A DNA stretch of 64,000 nt from Clostridia bacterium (GCA_018434325.1 JAHDPO010000013.1:62001-126000), one strand, 5' to 3'. Numbered from the stretch's first letter, positions 35,771-44,055 are shown. Made by a program: numbers and translations. The notes: a model not told the origin generated them from the sequence alone.

Positions 35771-36502
35771 ATGAGAATCGACCCGGACAAGTGTATCGCT
35801 TGCGGCAACTGCCTGCCCTATTGTCCGATGGCTGCCATTGCCATGATTGGCGATATAGTGGTCATCAATGAAGATGAGTGCGTGGAATGTGACTGCTGTT
35901 TCGACTTTGCCGGCTGCCCCACGGCGGCCATCGAGAAGGTTGACCTGGCCTGGCCCCGGATCTTGAGGAACCAATTCAGCAATCCGGTGGTTCCTACCGT
36001 AACCAGCATGACGGGCCGGGGATCGGAGGAGATGAAAACCAATGACGTCACCAACCAGTTCAGGGCAGGCTTTTTTGGATTAGGGGTGGAGCTGGGCCGG
36101 CCGGGCATTGGGGTCAGGTTTGACGATGTGGAGAAAGTGACCATGGCCCTGGCTCCTCATATCAATAAATTTGCGGCAGTCAATCCTGTCACTGAGCTTC
36201 TGGAGGATCGCACCACCGGCAAGATCAGGGCTGAAGTCCTTAGCGAAAAAGTTATGTCGGTTTTGGTGGAAATCATTGCTCCTCTGGAAAAGCTGCCGGC
36301 CCTGCTTCAGGAGCTGGCAGCCTTGAAGACCAAGGTTAATACGGTTTTTTGCGCGTCCTTAATCTCGAGACTGGATGAGAACGGCAATTCGCCGGTGGTG
36401 GAGATCGCCAGGCAATGGGGCTTTACGCCGGAAATCAGGACAAAGACCAATATCGGCATGGGCAAAATACCTCCGGGGTACAGAGGGGAGGCACATAAAT
36501 AA
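35771..36502 (+). CDS. Ferredoxin-like protein with 2 x [4Fe-4S] and an unknown C-terminal domain
   Basis: A 243-residue protein. The first ~55 residues have two Fe-S motifs: CIACGNCLPYCP (residues 9-20) and a looser CVECDCCFDFAGCP (about 37-50). The remaining ~190 residues (GFFGLGVELGRPGIGVRFDD, SLISRLDENGN, NIGMGKIPPGYRGE) match no family I know. It presumably carries electrons to or from a redox partner, most simply the two Cys-motif proteins on either side. Start ATG follows AAAGGGGTGA. Its stop overlaps the next start as TAATG. Confidence 0.75.
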   Translation: MRIDPDKCIACGNCLPYCPMAAIAMIGDIVVINEDECVECDCCFDFAGCPTAAIEKVDLAWPRILRNQFSNPVVPTVTSMTGRGSEEMKTNDVTNQFRAGFFGLGVELGRPGIGVRFDDVEKVTMALAPHINKFAAVNPVTELLEDRTTGKIRAEVLSEKVMSVLVEIIAPLEKLPALLQELAALKTKVNTVFCASLISRLDENGNSPVVEIARQWGFTPEIRTKTNIGMGKIPPGYRGEAHK

Positions 36503-37140
36503 TGACGCACAGCTTATACAGGACAGGATCTTACGATGAGGTAAAAGATGATTTCGTGGTATTGATCATGCCGGGCAAGGGCATCAATGTGGAAGGCTCC
36601 GCAGCAAAAATGAAACAGTTTCTGGACATCGCCAACCGCCATGCTCCCGCGGATCTGGGCGGCTGGGCCATCGGCCATATGTACAACTCCACGCTGGAGG
36701 ACATGAAGGATAAAGTGATCGACAGGGCGGCATCCTGCTCGGTGGTCTACGACAGCAAAGAATCTCTTGTGGAATTCTTGAAAGAGATGAAGGAAGCAGA
36801 CCTGGGCCTGTCCCTGGTGATCAGCGGCGTCGATGAAATCGTCAAAAATGACGTCTGCAAAGAGCTGGATATCAAACCCCATACCACCAACTATTCTTTG
36901 GGTATTATGGGCAAAACCGAAAAGCTGCCCCAAGATGAAAGGGTGCTGGCTGTTGCCACCATGTGCGGCCACGGTATGGTCTCCTATAATCTGATCAATC
37001 AAGCGGTAGAAGAAGTCAGGGGCGGAGCCGATCCGGAGCAGGTGGCAGCAAAGCTGGCCCAGCCCTGCTCCTGCGCCATTTTCAATGTGCGCCGTGCCGT
37101 GGGCCTGCTCAAAGAGATGAGCCGGGATACCCTGGAGTAG
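36502..37140 (+). CDS. Uncharacterised two-part protein with MCGHGM and PCxC motifs
   Basis: A 212-residue protein of unknown function. The N-terminal ~100 residues (VLIMPGKGINVEG, GGWAIGHMYNSTLEDM) are unique to this copy. The C-terminal ~110 residues repeat the fold of the protein at 35372: HTTNYSLGIMGKTEKLP, ATMCGHGMVS, QPCSCAIFNVRRA. Spacing of the Cys residues is conserved between the two copies, which suggests a shared cofactor site and perhaps a heterodimer. Translation is coupled to the ferredoxin-like gene by a TAATG overlap. No signal peptide or membrane segment is visible. Confidence 0.7.
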   Translation: MTHSLYRTGSYDEVKDDFVVLIMPGKGINVEGSAAKMKQFLDIANRHAPADLGGWAIGHMYNSTLEDMKDKVIDRAASCSVVYDSKESLVEFLKEMKEADLGLSLVISGVDEIVKNDVCKELDIKPHTTNYSLGIMGKTEKLPQDERVLAVATMCGHGMVSYNLINQAVEEVRGGADPEQVAAKLAQPCSCAIFNVRRAVGLLKEMSRDTLE

Positions 37141-37156
37141 AAAGGGAGGGATAGTG

Positions 37157-38344
37157 ATGAATTTAGACCGGCTGCCCTTTTTCGATCATCATAGCCACCT
37201 GCTGGACCCCCAAAGGATTTCCCTTAGCAGAAAGAGCCTGTCCATGAATTTTTCACACGGCTATCAGGATAGGGAACCCTTTATCCAAGGCCTGGACGCC
37301 ACTTATGCCCATGGCTATGCCTCGGATTTTCAGAAGAAAAATATAGAGAATCTGGGCGTGGTCAAGACGGTAGTAAATTATATGGCGCAATATCTTGGCT
37401 GTCAGCCCGCCATAGAAGCCGTGGTGGCGGCCAGAAACGCCCGAACCCAGGATGAAGCCGCCTTGCGGCAGTACACCATCGATCTCTATCGTGACCAGAA
37501 TATTCTGGCCACAGTGGTGGATTGGCCCAACAGTGAGCCCTATGACAGGCCGGGAACCTTTCCCTGTCCGGTTTACCGGCTTTATAATTATGAGGACGTC
37601 TATTTTGAACTCCTAAAAACAGCCGGTTCCTTCAAGGAGTTGATGGCCGAGCTGAGGTTGGATATCAAAAAAGCCATCAGGGATAAGGGCTTTGCCGCTT
37701 TGAAATGTCATCTTTGCGAGCATTATACGATGGCGGTGCGGCCCGTCAGCGACGAAATGGCGGAAAAGGTTTTTGCCGCCGCCAAAAACGGGGAATATGG
37801 GGCTTGCGAAGAGGTCTATTTTGCAATGTTGGGCCATCTGCTGCTCTTGTGCCAGGAGCTGGCTGTGCCGCTGCATATCCATACCGGCTCCACGGGTTTT
37901 AACCGGAAATCTGCCGCTTTTGTACCGGAGATGGATCCTTTTCTCTTTGTACCCTTTATTGTCTCTGATCCTCAATACGTCAAAACAAAAATCGTTTTTC
38001 TCCATCAGGGATATCCCTACACCCGCCATGCCGCTTTAATGGCCTATTCTTTCCCTAATATGTATGTGGACACCAGCTGGACTCTGCCCTGGGCGTCGGC
38101 CAGCTTCTGCAGCTGCATTGAAGATGTGCTGGGGGTTGCGCCTCATACGAAGATCTTTTTCGGCTCAGGCCAGCATGGCATTCCCGAGATTGCCTGGACG
38201 GCAGCTAAGGTAGCCAAATCCTGCCTGGCCCAGGTGCTGGATAAGATGGTGGGATTGAATCTTATGGCAGAAAGCCAGGCCGAGGAGACGGCCGCCTTGC
38301 TGCTCTACAAAAATGCAGTGGCTTTGTATAGCAAGGAAGGCTAG
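37157..38344 (+). CDS. Amidohydrolase-superfamily protein (amidohydrolase_2/FluG-like)
   Basis: A 395-residue protein of the metal-dependent amidohydrolase fold. FDHHSHLLD near residue 10 supplies the HxH pair; KCHLCEH (near 180), HIHTGSTGFN (near 240), FLHQGYP (near 280) and FGSGQHGIPE (near 335) follow the barrel strands. In FluG/amidohydrolase_2 proteins the last motif usually has Asp (xTDGHxxPE); here the Asp position is Gly. It may hydrolyse a cyclic amide or act as a lyase. ATG 37157 follows GGAGGG by 6 bases. It faces an NCS1 permease gene. Confidence 0.75.
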   Translation: MNLDRLPFFDHHSHLLDPQRISLSRKSLSMNFSHGYQDREPFIQGLDATYAHGYASDFQKKNIENLGVVKTVVNYMAQYLGCQPAIEAVVAARNARTQDEAALRQYTIDLYRDQNILATVVDWPNSEPYDRPGTFPCPVYRLYNYEDVYFELLKTAGSFKELMAELRLDIKKAIRDKGFAALKCHLCEHYTMAVRPVSDEMAEKVFAAAKNGEYGACEEVYFAMLGHLLLLCQELAVPLHIHTGSTGFNRKSAAFVPEMDPFLFVPFIVSDPQYVKTKIVFLHQGYPYTRHAALMAYSFPNMYVDTSWTLPWASASFCSCIEDVLGVAPHTKIFFGSGQHGIPEIAWTAAKVAKSCLAQVLDKMVGLNLMAESQAEETAALLLYKNAVALYSKEG

Positions 38345-38393
38345 GGCGGATACCGCAAGACCGGCGCCGGCCAACTAAAAACGGGCATACAAA

Positions 38394-38423
38394 GGGGGCT
38401 TGTACCAATATGGCACAGCCCCC
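38394..38423. terminator. Hairpin between convergent amidohydrolase and NCS1 permease genes
   Basis: GGGGGCT and AGCCCCC, seven pairs, enclose a 16-base loop. On the minus strand it is followed by TTTGTATG and later TTTTT. It probably serves both convergent genes; the T tract is weak. Confidence 0.5.
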
Positions 38424-38469
38424 AATGAATTGCCGGGTTATTTCATGCTTAAACAGACGGCATCAAGCT

Positions 38470-39768
38470 CTATTTCTTCAATACCTTGCCGTCAAAAGCC
38501 TTACTTAATATAGTGTAGACAATTAGTGTAAAAATGAAGGCGATCACCGGAGAGACGAAGAAGTTCAGCTCCAGGCAGACCTTACCGCAAATACCGCCCA
38601 AGATCCAGGCGACGATGGCGATAGGGTTGATGTCGATATCAATTTTGCTGTTTTTCACAAAATAGCGCTCGGCCACAATCAGGGCCGGCACAGGAGCCAG
38701 CAGCACGGACAGGAAGGAAATGATGGGCAATAGATATTTGAGAGCGCCGACAAAGGCAAAAATAGCGGCACAAGCAGAAATGGAGATGGCGATCTGGGCG
38801 TGGGTGATTTTTCCTTTCAGCCTCGTCTCATTAAAAACATTCTGCAAAGCCAGGGAGGCGCCGTAAATGTTGTTATCCTGAGTAGTCCACAGACAGAAAA
38901 CGGAGCAGGCAAAGACGAGATAGCCTAAGCCCAGAGCTGCGGTAGCTGCGGAGAAGTTGCCGTTTTTCGTGGCCATAGCGACCAGAACGCCGATAAACTG
39001 CAGACAGAACAGGCCGATGAAAAAGGCCGAGGTGCCGCTGATCAATACGGTTTTTTTACTTCTGGCATAACGGCAGACATCCGGCGTGATGATGCAGCCA
39101 AAAACCCAGCTGCCGACCACGGAGGCGGAGGCGGCGGTAAAGGTCATGGTTTCATTAGGTACATAAGAAAAGATAGAAGTATAACCGCCGGTTTTAATGC
39201 CTACGCCGATGAAGCAGGCCAGGGAAAGCACGATGGCTGCCGGCACGCCCAGGAAGGAGATAAACTCCAGGCCTTTATAGCCACGGATTGCCGACTGGGC
39301 CCAAATGAAAATTACGATAACGCCGGTAATGGAAACAGGAATAGGCCACCAGGCGAAGTTGGTCTGGATCATGCCGGCAAAGGTATTGCCGTTGATACCG
39401 ATCCAGTTGATGGCCGATAAGGCCAGCAATACAGAGAAAATGCTGGAGCCTTTCTTGCCGAAGGCTGTGCGGGAGAGAAAGGAGGTGGAAAGTCCGGTTT
39501 CATATGAAATAATTCCTGTGCAAACAGCGATAAAAATCAGAAAAGCGTCTGCCGCCAGAATAGCGGTCATGGCTTGAGCAAAAGACATTTTGATACCGAT
39601 GGCAGCCCCCGTCACGAAATTGGACAAGGCAATGGGATAGCCCGCCAGCACCATAAAAAGGCTGAGACCCCCTTTTTTCTTATCTTCCGGTACCGCTTCA
39701 AAAGCGAACTCGTAAGCGCCTTCTTCTTTCACTGCGGGTGCAGCTGCTTGTGCTTCTAATTCTGACAT
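38470..39768 (-). CDS. NCS1-family nucleobase permease (CodB-like)
   Basis: A 432-residue permease with about 12 membrane segments. The N-terminal cytoplasmic stretch is acidic. GYPIALSNFVTGAAIG, NWIGINGNTFAGMI and GSWVFGCIITPDVCRYARSK are typical of cytosine/purine/allantoin NCS1 symporters. The substrate cannot be read directly. Its position opposite the unknown amidohydrolase operon and next to the nicotinate cluster suggests an N-heterocycle or cyclic ureide. ATG 39768 follows AAGGAGGATTATCC. The 280 bases upstream are AT-rich; I saw no recognisable purine riboswitch. Confidence 0.85.
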   Translation of the reverse strand: MSELEAQAAAPAVKEEGAYEFAFEAVPEDKKKGGLSLFMVLAGYPIALSNFVTGAAIGIKMSFAQAMTAILAADAFLIFIAVCTGIISYETGLSTSFLSRTAFGKKGSSIFSVLLALSAINWIGINGNTFAGMIQTNFAWWPIPVSITGVIVIFIWAQSAIRGYKGLEFISFLGVPAAIVLSLACFIGVGIKTGGYTSIFSYVPNETMTFTAASASVVGSWVFGCIITPDVCRYARSKKTVLISGTSAFFIGLFCLQFIGVLVAMATKNGNFSAATAALGLGYLVFACSVFCLWTTQDNNIYGASLALQNVFNETRLKGKITHAQIAISISACAAIFAFVGALKYLLPIISFLSVLLAPVPALIVAERYFVKNSKIDIDINPIAIVAWILGGICGKVCLELNFFVSPVIAFIFTLIVYTILSKAFDGKVLKK

Positions 39769-39999
39769 GGATAATCCTCCTTAAATTCTAATAAATTATC
39801 AATGATAAAGAATTGAATAATGACGGGAAGGCAAGCACCTCCTTGACATATAATTGGCTTGTCTGCCTGTTTATAAAATGAAAGTTTTCACAAACATGGC
39901 TAAACAAAAGCCTAATTTTATAAAACGATTACCTGTTCGGGATTATAGGGGGGTGATCCAGCATACTCCTGGACAGATAATTGTTTCCCAAGGTCAGTC

Positions 40000-40022
40000 A
40001 GGGGCAAGCTGAACTTGCCCCT
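40000..40022 (-). terminator. Hairpin at the 3' end of the nicotinate cluster
   Basis: A perfect 9-base stem (AGGGGCAAG/CTTGCCCCT) with a 5-base loop, 27 bases past the stop of the last gene. No T tract follows on the minus strand, so it may act as a processing or stability hairpin instead of a full terminator. Confidence 0.5.
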
Positions 40023-40049
40023 GTTACTAAGTTGGCAGGCGGGCTAATG

Positions 40050-41453
40050 TCACTGAGCCAGTACGATACCTAGCTTTTCCGCTATCTCCTTGGCTGCGGC
40101 CAGGGAGGGGGAGGCATCCCGCAGCACCAGGCGGCCGCCGCCCCGGTTCAGGGTATCCACCATGCAGGTCATTTCGTCGGTTTCAATGGTGATTTTTTGG
40201 ATGCCGTATTCTTTATTTTCTTTGATATCCACGGCGATGCCCATCTCTTTGACTTTGTCTACAGCCTTGCCGTACATTTCGTAATCGCCGGTATTGGCGC
40301 CAAAGACGGCTCCCATGAGGACGCCGGGGATATTGATGGCCCGGCGGGCAAAGAGTTCGGGATAAAGCTCCACGGTAACCTTTTTGATGTTGCCCTTGGC
40401 CAGCTCATGGGCAATCCGGGCGGCATTGGTGGGAGAACCCACTGCCTGGCTGGAGCCGCCCACTACGGCGTCGCCGTAAGTCTGCAGAATGGGCTTGGTG
40501 CCATCGGCCAGCTTTTTGGCGATTTCTTTAGCCTTCTGCAAAGTTTCTTCAATCTGCTTGTTTTCGGCAGCCTTGACTTCTTCGCTGATCAGGGATTCCA
40601 CATTGGCTTTGCGTTTAAAGAAGGGCTCCATGAATTCGACTACCGTAGGCACCACGGCCTTGGCGGAGACGATGTGTACCTCGGCGGCCATGGCGATCAT
40701 TACGTCAATGGGCACATTGACGGTCATGTCCACCAGCATGCAGAGGCGGGCGGAATACATACCGATAAGAATGGCGCCGCCCACGTGAGTGGTGCAAAGG
40801 GCCGGCACCAGCACCCTGGGCGTGCAGGGGTTGGCGATAGTGGGGGAAATAGCCAATACCATGGCTTTTTCCATCTGCTCGGGAGTGCCGCCTTCCAGGG
40901 CTACCGTAGCGGCGGAGATGCAGGCGGCGCCGGCGCCGAAGCCTTCCATATTGCAGCCGGTGCTGACCTTGCCTACACGGAAGATGCTGCCGATTTTCAG
41001 AATCAGGGCGGCTACCTCGGCGATAGTGACTTCATCGATGCCTTCTGTCTGCATAGCCTTCACAAAGCCGGCATAGGGGCAGGAGTCGCCGGTGCCGGCG
41101 CAGGGCCGCAGACCGATGCAGTGGTTGCCTACCTGGGCCGCCAGGGTGTAGAGCAGGGCATTATCCAGGAAGGTGTCTTTGAAACACTTCGTACCCTTAA
41201 CCTGGTTCAGTTGGGAAGCCACAGTGCCCAGCAGAATGCTTTCGCCGTCTTTCAGGCCGATGTCCAGAGCTTTCAGGTTGTGGGCATATTCGTCCATTAC
41301 CTTCGTGAGAATTTCTTCCCGGGAAAGGCCTGTACGCAGTTCGCTTTCGATGAGAACCACATCCACCACCCGGGCGCTATATTCGGTGGCGAGAGCCAGC
41401 ATTTCCCCAATAGTTAAAGGCATTTTTGCCTTGATTGCTTCTCTTAATGCCAT
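40050..41453 (-). CDS. hmd: Serine dehydratase-like [4Fe-4S] enzyme, predicted 2-(hydroxymethyl)glutarate dehydratase
   Basis: A 467-residue homolog of the alpha domain of iron-sulfur L-serine dehydratases. TGCNMEGFGAGAACISA (near 180) and NPCTPRVLVPALC (near 210), plus an earlier PCAGTGDSCP (near 120), supply the likely cluster cysteines. In E. barkeri a [4Fe-4S] serine-dehydratase-like enzyme is predicted to turn 2-(hydroxymethyl)glutarate into 2-methyleneglutarate; this gene fills that slot in an otherwise complete pathway. ATG 41453 has AAAGGA upstream; the TTG at 41471 is rejected. Separated from dml by two cloverleaf elements. Confidence 0.8.
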   Translation of the reverse strand: MALREAIKAKMPLTIGEMLALATEYSARVVDVVLIESELRTGLSREEILTKVMDEYAHNLKALDIGLKDGESILLGTVASQLNQVKGTKCFKDTFLDNALLYTLAAQVGNHCIGLRPCAGTGDSCPYAGFVKAMQTEGIDEVTIAEVAALILKIGSIFRVGKVSTGCNMEGFGAGAACISAATVALEGGTPEQMEKAMVLAISPTIANPCTPRVLVPALCTTHVGGAILIGMYSARLCMLVDMTVNVPIDVMIAMAAEVHIVSAKAVVPTVVEFMEPFFKRKANVESLISEEVKAAENKQIEETLQKAKEIAKKLADGTKPILQTYGDAVVGGSSQAVGSPTNAARIAHELAKGNIKKVTVELYPELFARRAINIPGVLMGAVFGANTGDYEMYGKAVDKVKEMGIAVDIKENKEYGIQKITIETDEMTCMVDTLNRGGGRLVLRDASPSLAAAKEIAEKLGIVLAQ

Positions 41454-41525
41454 GTGATCATTCCTTTCCAAAGATTAGAAAAAGTAGGATGTAAAAGGCT
41501 AAAGCGCCTTCCTGCAAGCAGCCTC

Positions 41526-41605
41526 ATACTAATCTGCAATTAAAACCTTGTTTTAATTTGCCGCACAAAGTGCGGCAGTGGGCAGAGGCCCACGCATATT
41601 AGTAT
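41526..41605. repeat. Cloverleaf element 1 (perfect four-way junction)
   Basis: The outer stem ATACTAATCTGC (41526-41537) pairs with GCATATTAGTAT (41594-41605), 11 of 12. Inside are three contiguous hairpins: 41538-41558 (9 pairs, loop CTT), 41559-41577 (8 pairs, loop AAA) and 41578-41593 (6 pairs, loop AGAG). There are no unpaired bases at the junction. Intergenic between hmd and dml. Confidence 0.7.
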
Positions 41606-41613
41606 ATATGCCA

Positions 41614-41686
41614 TTCTGCCTGCGCCTTTGACGCAGTGGCAATCAAGAATTGCCAGATTAAAATACTCCATATTTTAATCGCAGAA
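41614..41686. repeat. Cloverleaf element 2
   Basis: The outer stem TTCTGC/GCAGAA (41614-41619 with 41681-41686) encloses hairpins 41620-41636 (CTGCG/CGCAG), 41637-41655 (TGGCAAT/ATTGCCA) and 41656-41680 (GATTAAAATA/TATTTTAATC). It is again fully paired at the junction. It is nearly identical to element 3 at 57985 and directly follows element 1. Confidence 0.7.
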
Positions 41687-41700
41687 CAGCCTCACTTTGT

Positions 41701-42570
41701 CTAGCCTCTATTGGCGTATTTGGCTTCGATTTCCCGAATTCTGGGCAGACCGATGAGATCGTTGAACTGAGGGAAGGGAATCATCTTGTCGATCATGCCG
41801 GCGGTGGTGCCGTCCTTCTTTAAGCCTTCCATCAGATCCAGCATGGCCTTGGTGGTGATATAAGTGGAAGCAGTGGGGTAGATAACCAGATTGTAGCCCA
41901 TGGCTTCCAATTTGTCGTTGGGTACCAGAGGAGTACGGCCCCCTTCCACCATGTTAGCCAGAGTATAGACGGAAATAACCTCATTGATTTTCTTCATTTC
42001 ATCTTCGGACTCGGGAGATTCGATGAAAATAATGTCGGCGCCGGCTTCCTGGTAAGCAAGGCCACGCTCTAAGGCTTCTTCAATGCCATGAACAGTGCGG
42101 GCGTCGGTGCGGGCCATGATCATGAAATCGGGGTCGATTCTGGCGTCTACGGCGGCTTTAATTTTGCCCACCATCTCATCCTTGGAGATGACCTGACGGC
42201 CTGTCATGTGGCCGCATTTTTTGGGCATTACCTGATCTTCCAGCTGGATGACGGCTACGCCGGCCTTTTCGTATTCCCGAATGGTGCGGATCACATTGAT
42301 GGCATTACCGAAGCCGGTGTCGGCGTCGGCAATAACGGGTACGCCGGCAGCTTCCACAAAAGTATTGGCTCGCATGACCATTTCTGACATGGTCATCAGA
42401 CCGGCGTCGGGCTCGCCCAGGTGGCTGGCGGATTGGCCGTAGCCTGTCATATAAACGGCCTCAAAGCCTACTTTACCGACAATTTTGGCAGTCAGAGCGT
42501 CATGGGCGCCGGGGGCGACGATGAGCTTGCCGGATTGGAATAATTGTTTTAATTGTTTTCTGCTGTTCAT
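41701..42570 (-). CDS. dml: 2,3-dimethylmalate lyase
   Basis: A 289-residue member of the isocitrate lyase/PEP mutase superfamily. MTGYGQSASHLGEPD (about 41-55), DADTGFGN (about 84-91, Mg2+ Asp) and LEDQVMPKKCGH (near 115, active-site KKCGH) are clear. It cleaves (2R,3S)-2,3-dimethylmalate to propionate and pyruvate, the last step of nicotinate fermentation. A methylisocitrate lyase role is the alternative, but the flanking dimethylmaleate hydratase, mutase and isomerase genes favour Dml. Ribosome site GAGAGGATTG precedes the ATG. Confidence 0.88.
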   Translation of the reverse strand: MNSRKQLKQLFQSGKLIVAPGAHDALTAKIVGKVGFEAVYMTGYGQSASHLGEPDAGLMTMSEMVMRANTFVEAAGVPVIADADTGFGNAINVIRTIREYEKAGVAVIQLEDQVMPKKCGHMTGRQVISKDEMVGKIKAAVDARIDPDFMIMARTDARTVHGIEEALERGLAYQEAGADIIFIESPESEDEMKKINEVISVYTLANMVEGGRTPLVPNDKLEAMGYNLVIYPTASTYITTKAMLDLMEGLKKDGTTAGMIDKMIPFPQFNDLIGLPRIREIEAKYANRG

Positions 42571-42579
42571 GTTCCAGAA

Positions 42580-44055
42580 TCAATCCTCTCTTAAATGGTT
42601 TTTCATATAGGAAAGCACCGGGTCGGGGAAATGCCGGGATAAAACGCCCATGGCGTATAGAAGATAGTCGTTGTCGAAGTAAAACTGCGGGTGAAGAGGC
42701 AGCAGAGAAATTCCCGGATCCCCAAAAGCTTTGGCCAGGATTTCCTGTTTTTCCGCAGATTTGGTGTGATAGAAAATACCGCCCACGGCTAAAACGTGTT
42801 TGACTGAGCGCAGATCCCGGCCTACGGGGGTGCCGGCTACCATGCCGAGAATAGGATCGGCTTCCTTGGAAAGATGGCCGGCGTGGCGGCGCAGGGCTAC
42901 AGCGACAGCAGATATAGCCAGAGCCTTATCCATGGCCCATTCCCGGGGCGTGGTCGGTATGGATGAGGGCTCTTTTTCCATTTGGCGGGTATAGTCAAGA
43001 ATCTCTTCCGGTGTAGCCGGCGGTTCCTGGGGACCCATATCCCGGATGACGGCCAGGGGGCCTACCGCTTCGGGGATACCGGTAGCGCTGACTCTGAGGC
43101 CTAAATTGCCTTCCACCGTCCGGTAGGAAAATTGCTTTTCGTTGTTGATGACCAGACCTCGTTCTTCCAGCTTCAGGTTTTCCAGCTCAGGCAAGGCAGA
43201 ATGAATATCCGTAGTAGCGCCGCCGATATCCACAAGAATCAGGCCGCCGATGCCTGCTTGCTCATAAGTGCCTTTGGCCAGCAATTCACTGGCTAAGAGC
43301 ACAGCCCCCGGCGTAGGCATTACCGTTTTGTCTGCCAGCATAGCCTGCAGCCGGTCTAAGCCCTTGGCCTTCGTAATCTGCTTGATAAACTGGGCGTGGA
43401 TGGCTTCCCGGGCCGGTTTGATATTCAGCTCATGGATGGTGGGCATGATGTTGGGCACTCTGGCGTAAGGGATGCCTGCTTCATCGAAGCGGGCGGCCAC
43501 CTGAGCCTGGGCGTCCTTGTTGCAGGCCACCACTACCATGGCTTTGCTTTTGACCCGGATAATAATCTCGGCGTTTTCCAGCACAGATTCCCGGTCGCCG
43601 CCGTCGGTACCGCCGGCCAGCAAAATAATGTCCGGCCGGATTTCCTGCAGCACTTCTTCCCGGTATTCTATAGGCTCATCGTAGGAGATGACCTCCATTA
43701 CCCGGGCGCCGGCGGTCATGGCCACTTCTTTGGCGGCTTTGGCGGTAACCCGGGGCATATAGCCTAAGGCCACCATCCGCAGGCCGCCGGCAGCGCTGCA
43801 AGTAGCGTAATGGCGCAGGTCGGCACTGAAGCCGATACCCTGGCCGGCGATAGCCTGCCGGGCATTTTCCACACCCAGCAGCACATCTTCCAAGGTGGTT
43901 GGGGACTGGCCCCGGCCCAGAAAGATCAGGCTGTCCGGCTGCTCCAGGCGAAAAGCCGTTGCTTTGGTGTAGGTGCTGCCCACATCATAAACCAGCAGAT
44001 TAGCTTCCTTTACCGCTGACGGATGAAGGGCGTCTGTCGGATTGAGCTTGCCCAT
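42580..44055 (-). CDS. MutL/GlmL-family protein, probable reactivase of the B12 mutase
   Basis: A 491-residue ASKHA-fold protein. DVGSTYTKATAF (about 24-35) and LVDIGGATTDIHSA (near 265) are phosphate-binding signatures, and LAVGGIFYHTKSAE lies near 430. It matches the GlmL/MutL family encoded beside carbon-skeleton B12 mutases such as glutamate mutase, where an ATP-dependent reactivating or assembly role is assumed. Here the partner would be 2-methyleneglutarate mutase, two genes upstream. ATG 44055, five bases beyond the mii stop, has GGAG at 9 bases; the 12-residue longer reading overlaps mii. Confidence 0.85.
   Translation of the reverse strand: MGKLNPTDALHPSAVKEANLLVYDVGSTYTKATAFRLEQPDSLIFLGRGQSPTTLEDVLLGVENARQAIAGQGIGFSADLRHYATCSAAGGLRMVALGYMPRVTAKAAKEVAMTAGARVMEVISYDEPIEYREEVLQEIRPDIILLAGGTDGGDRESVLENAEIIIRVKSKAMVVVACNKDAQAQVAARFDEAGIPYARVPNIMPTIHELNIKPAREAIHAQFIKQITKAKGLDRLQAMLADKTVMPTPGAVLLASELLAKGTYEQAGIGGLILVDIGGATTDIHSALPELENLKLEERGLVINNEKQFSYRTVEGNLGLRVSATGIPEAVGPLAVIRDMGPQEPPATPEEILDYTRQMEKEPSSIPTTPREWAMDKALAISAVAVALRRHAGHLSKEADPILGMVAGTPVGRDLRSVKHVLAVGGIFYHTKSAEKQEILAKAFGDPGISLLPLHPQFYFDNDYLLYAMGVLSRHFPDPVLSYMKNHLRED

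Noticed and set aside
39769-40049. Purine riboswitch ahead of the NCS1 permease
   Set aside because: AT-rich leader with weak partial stems; the conserved purine-aptamer loops could not be found.
40197-41417. A 406-codon open frame antisense to the serine-dehydratase-like gene
   Set aside because: It mirrors the codon pattern of the real gene, is Gly/His-rich and has no ribosome site or family pattern. The opposite strand has clear Fe-S enzyme motifs.
41526-41686. Cloverleaf folds considered as tRNA genes
   Set aside because: Arm lengths, loops (3-7 bases) and the missing TTCGA-like and anticodon-loop features do not fit tRNA; the junction has no unpaired bases.
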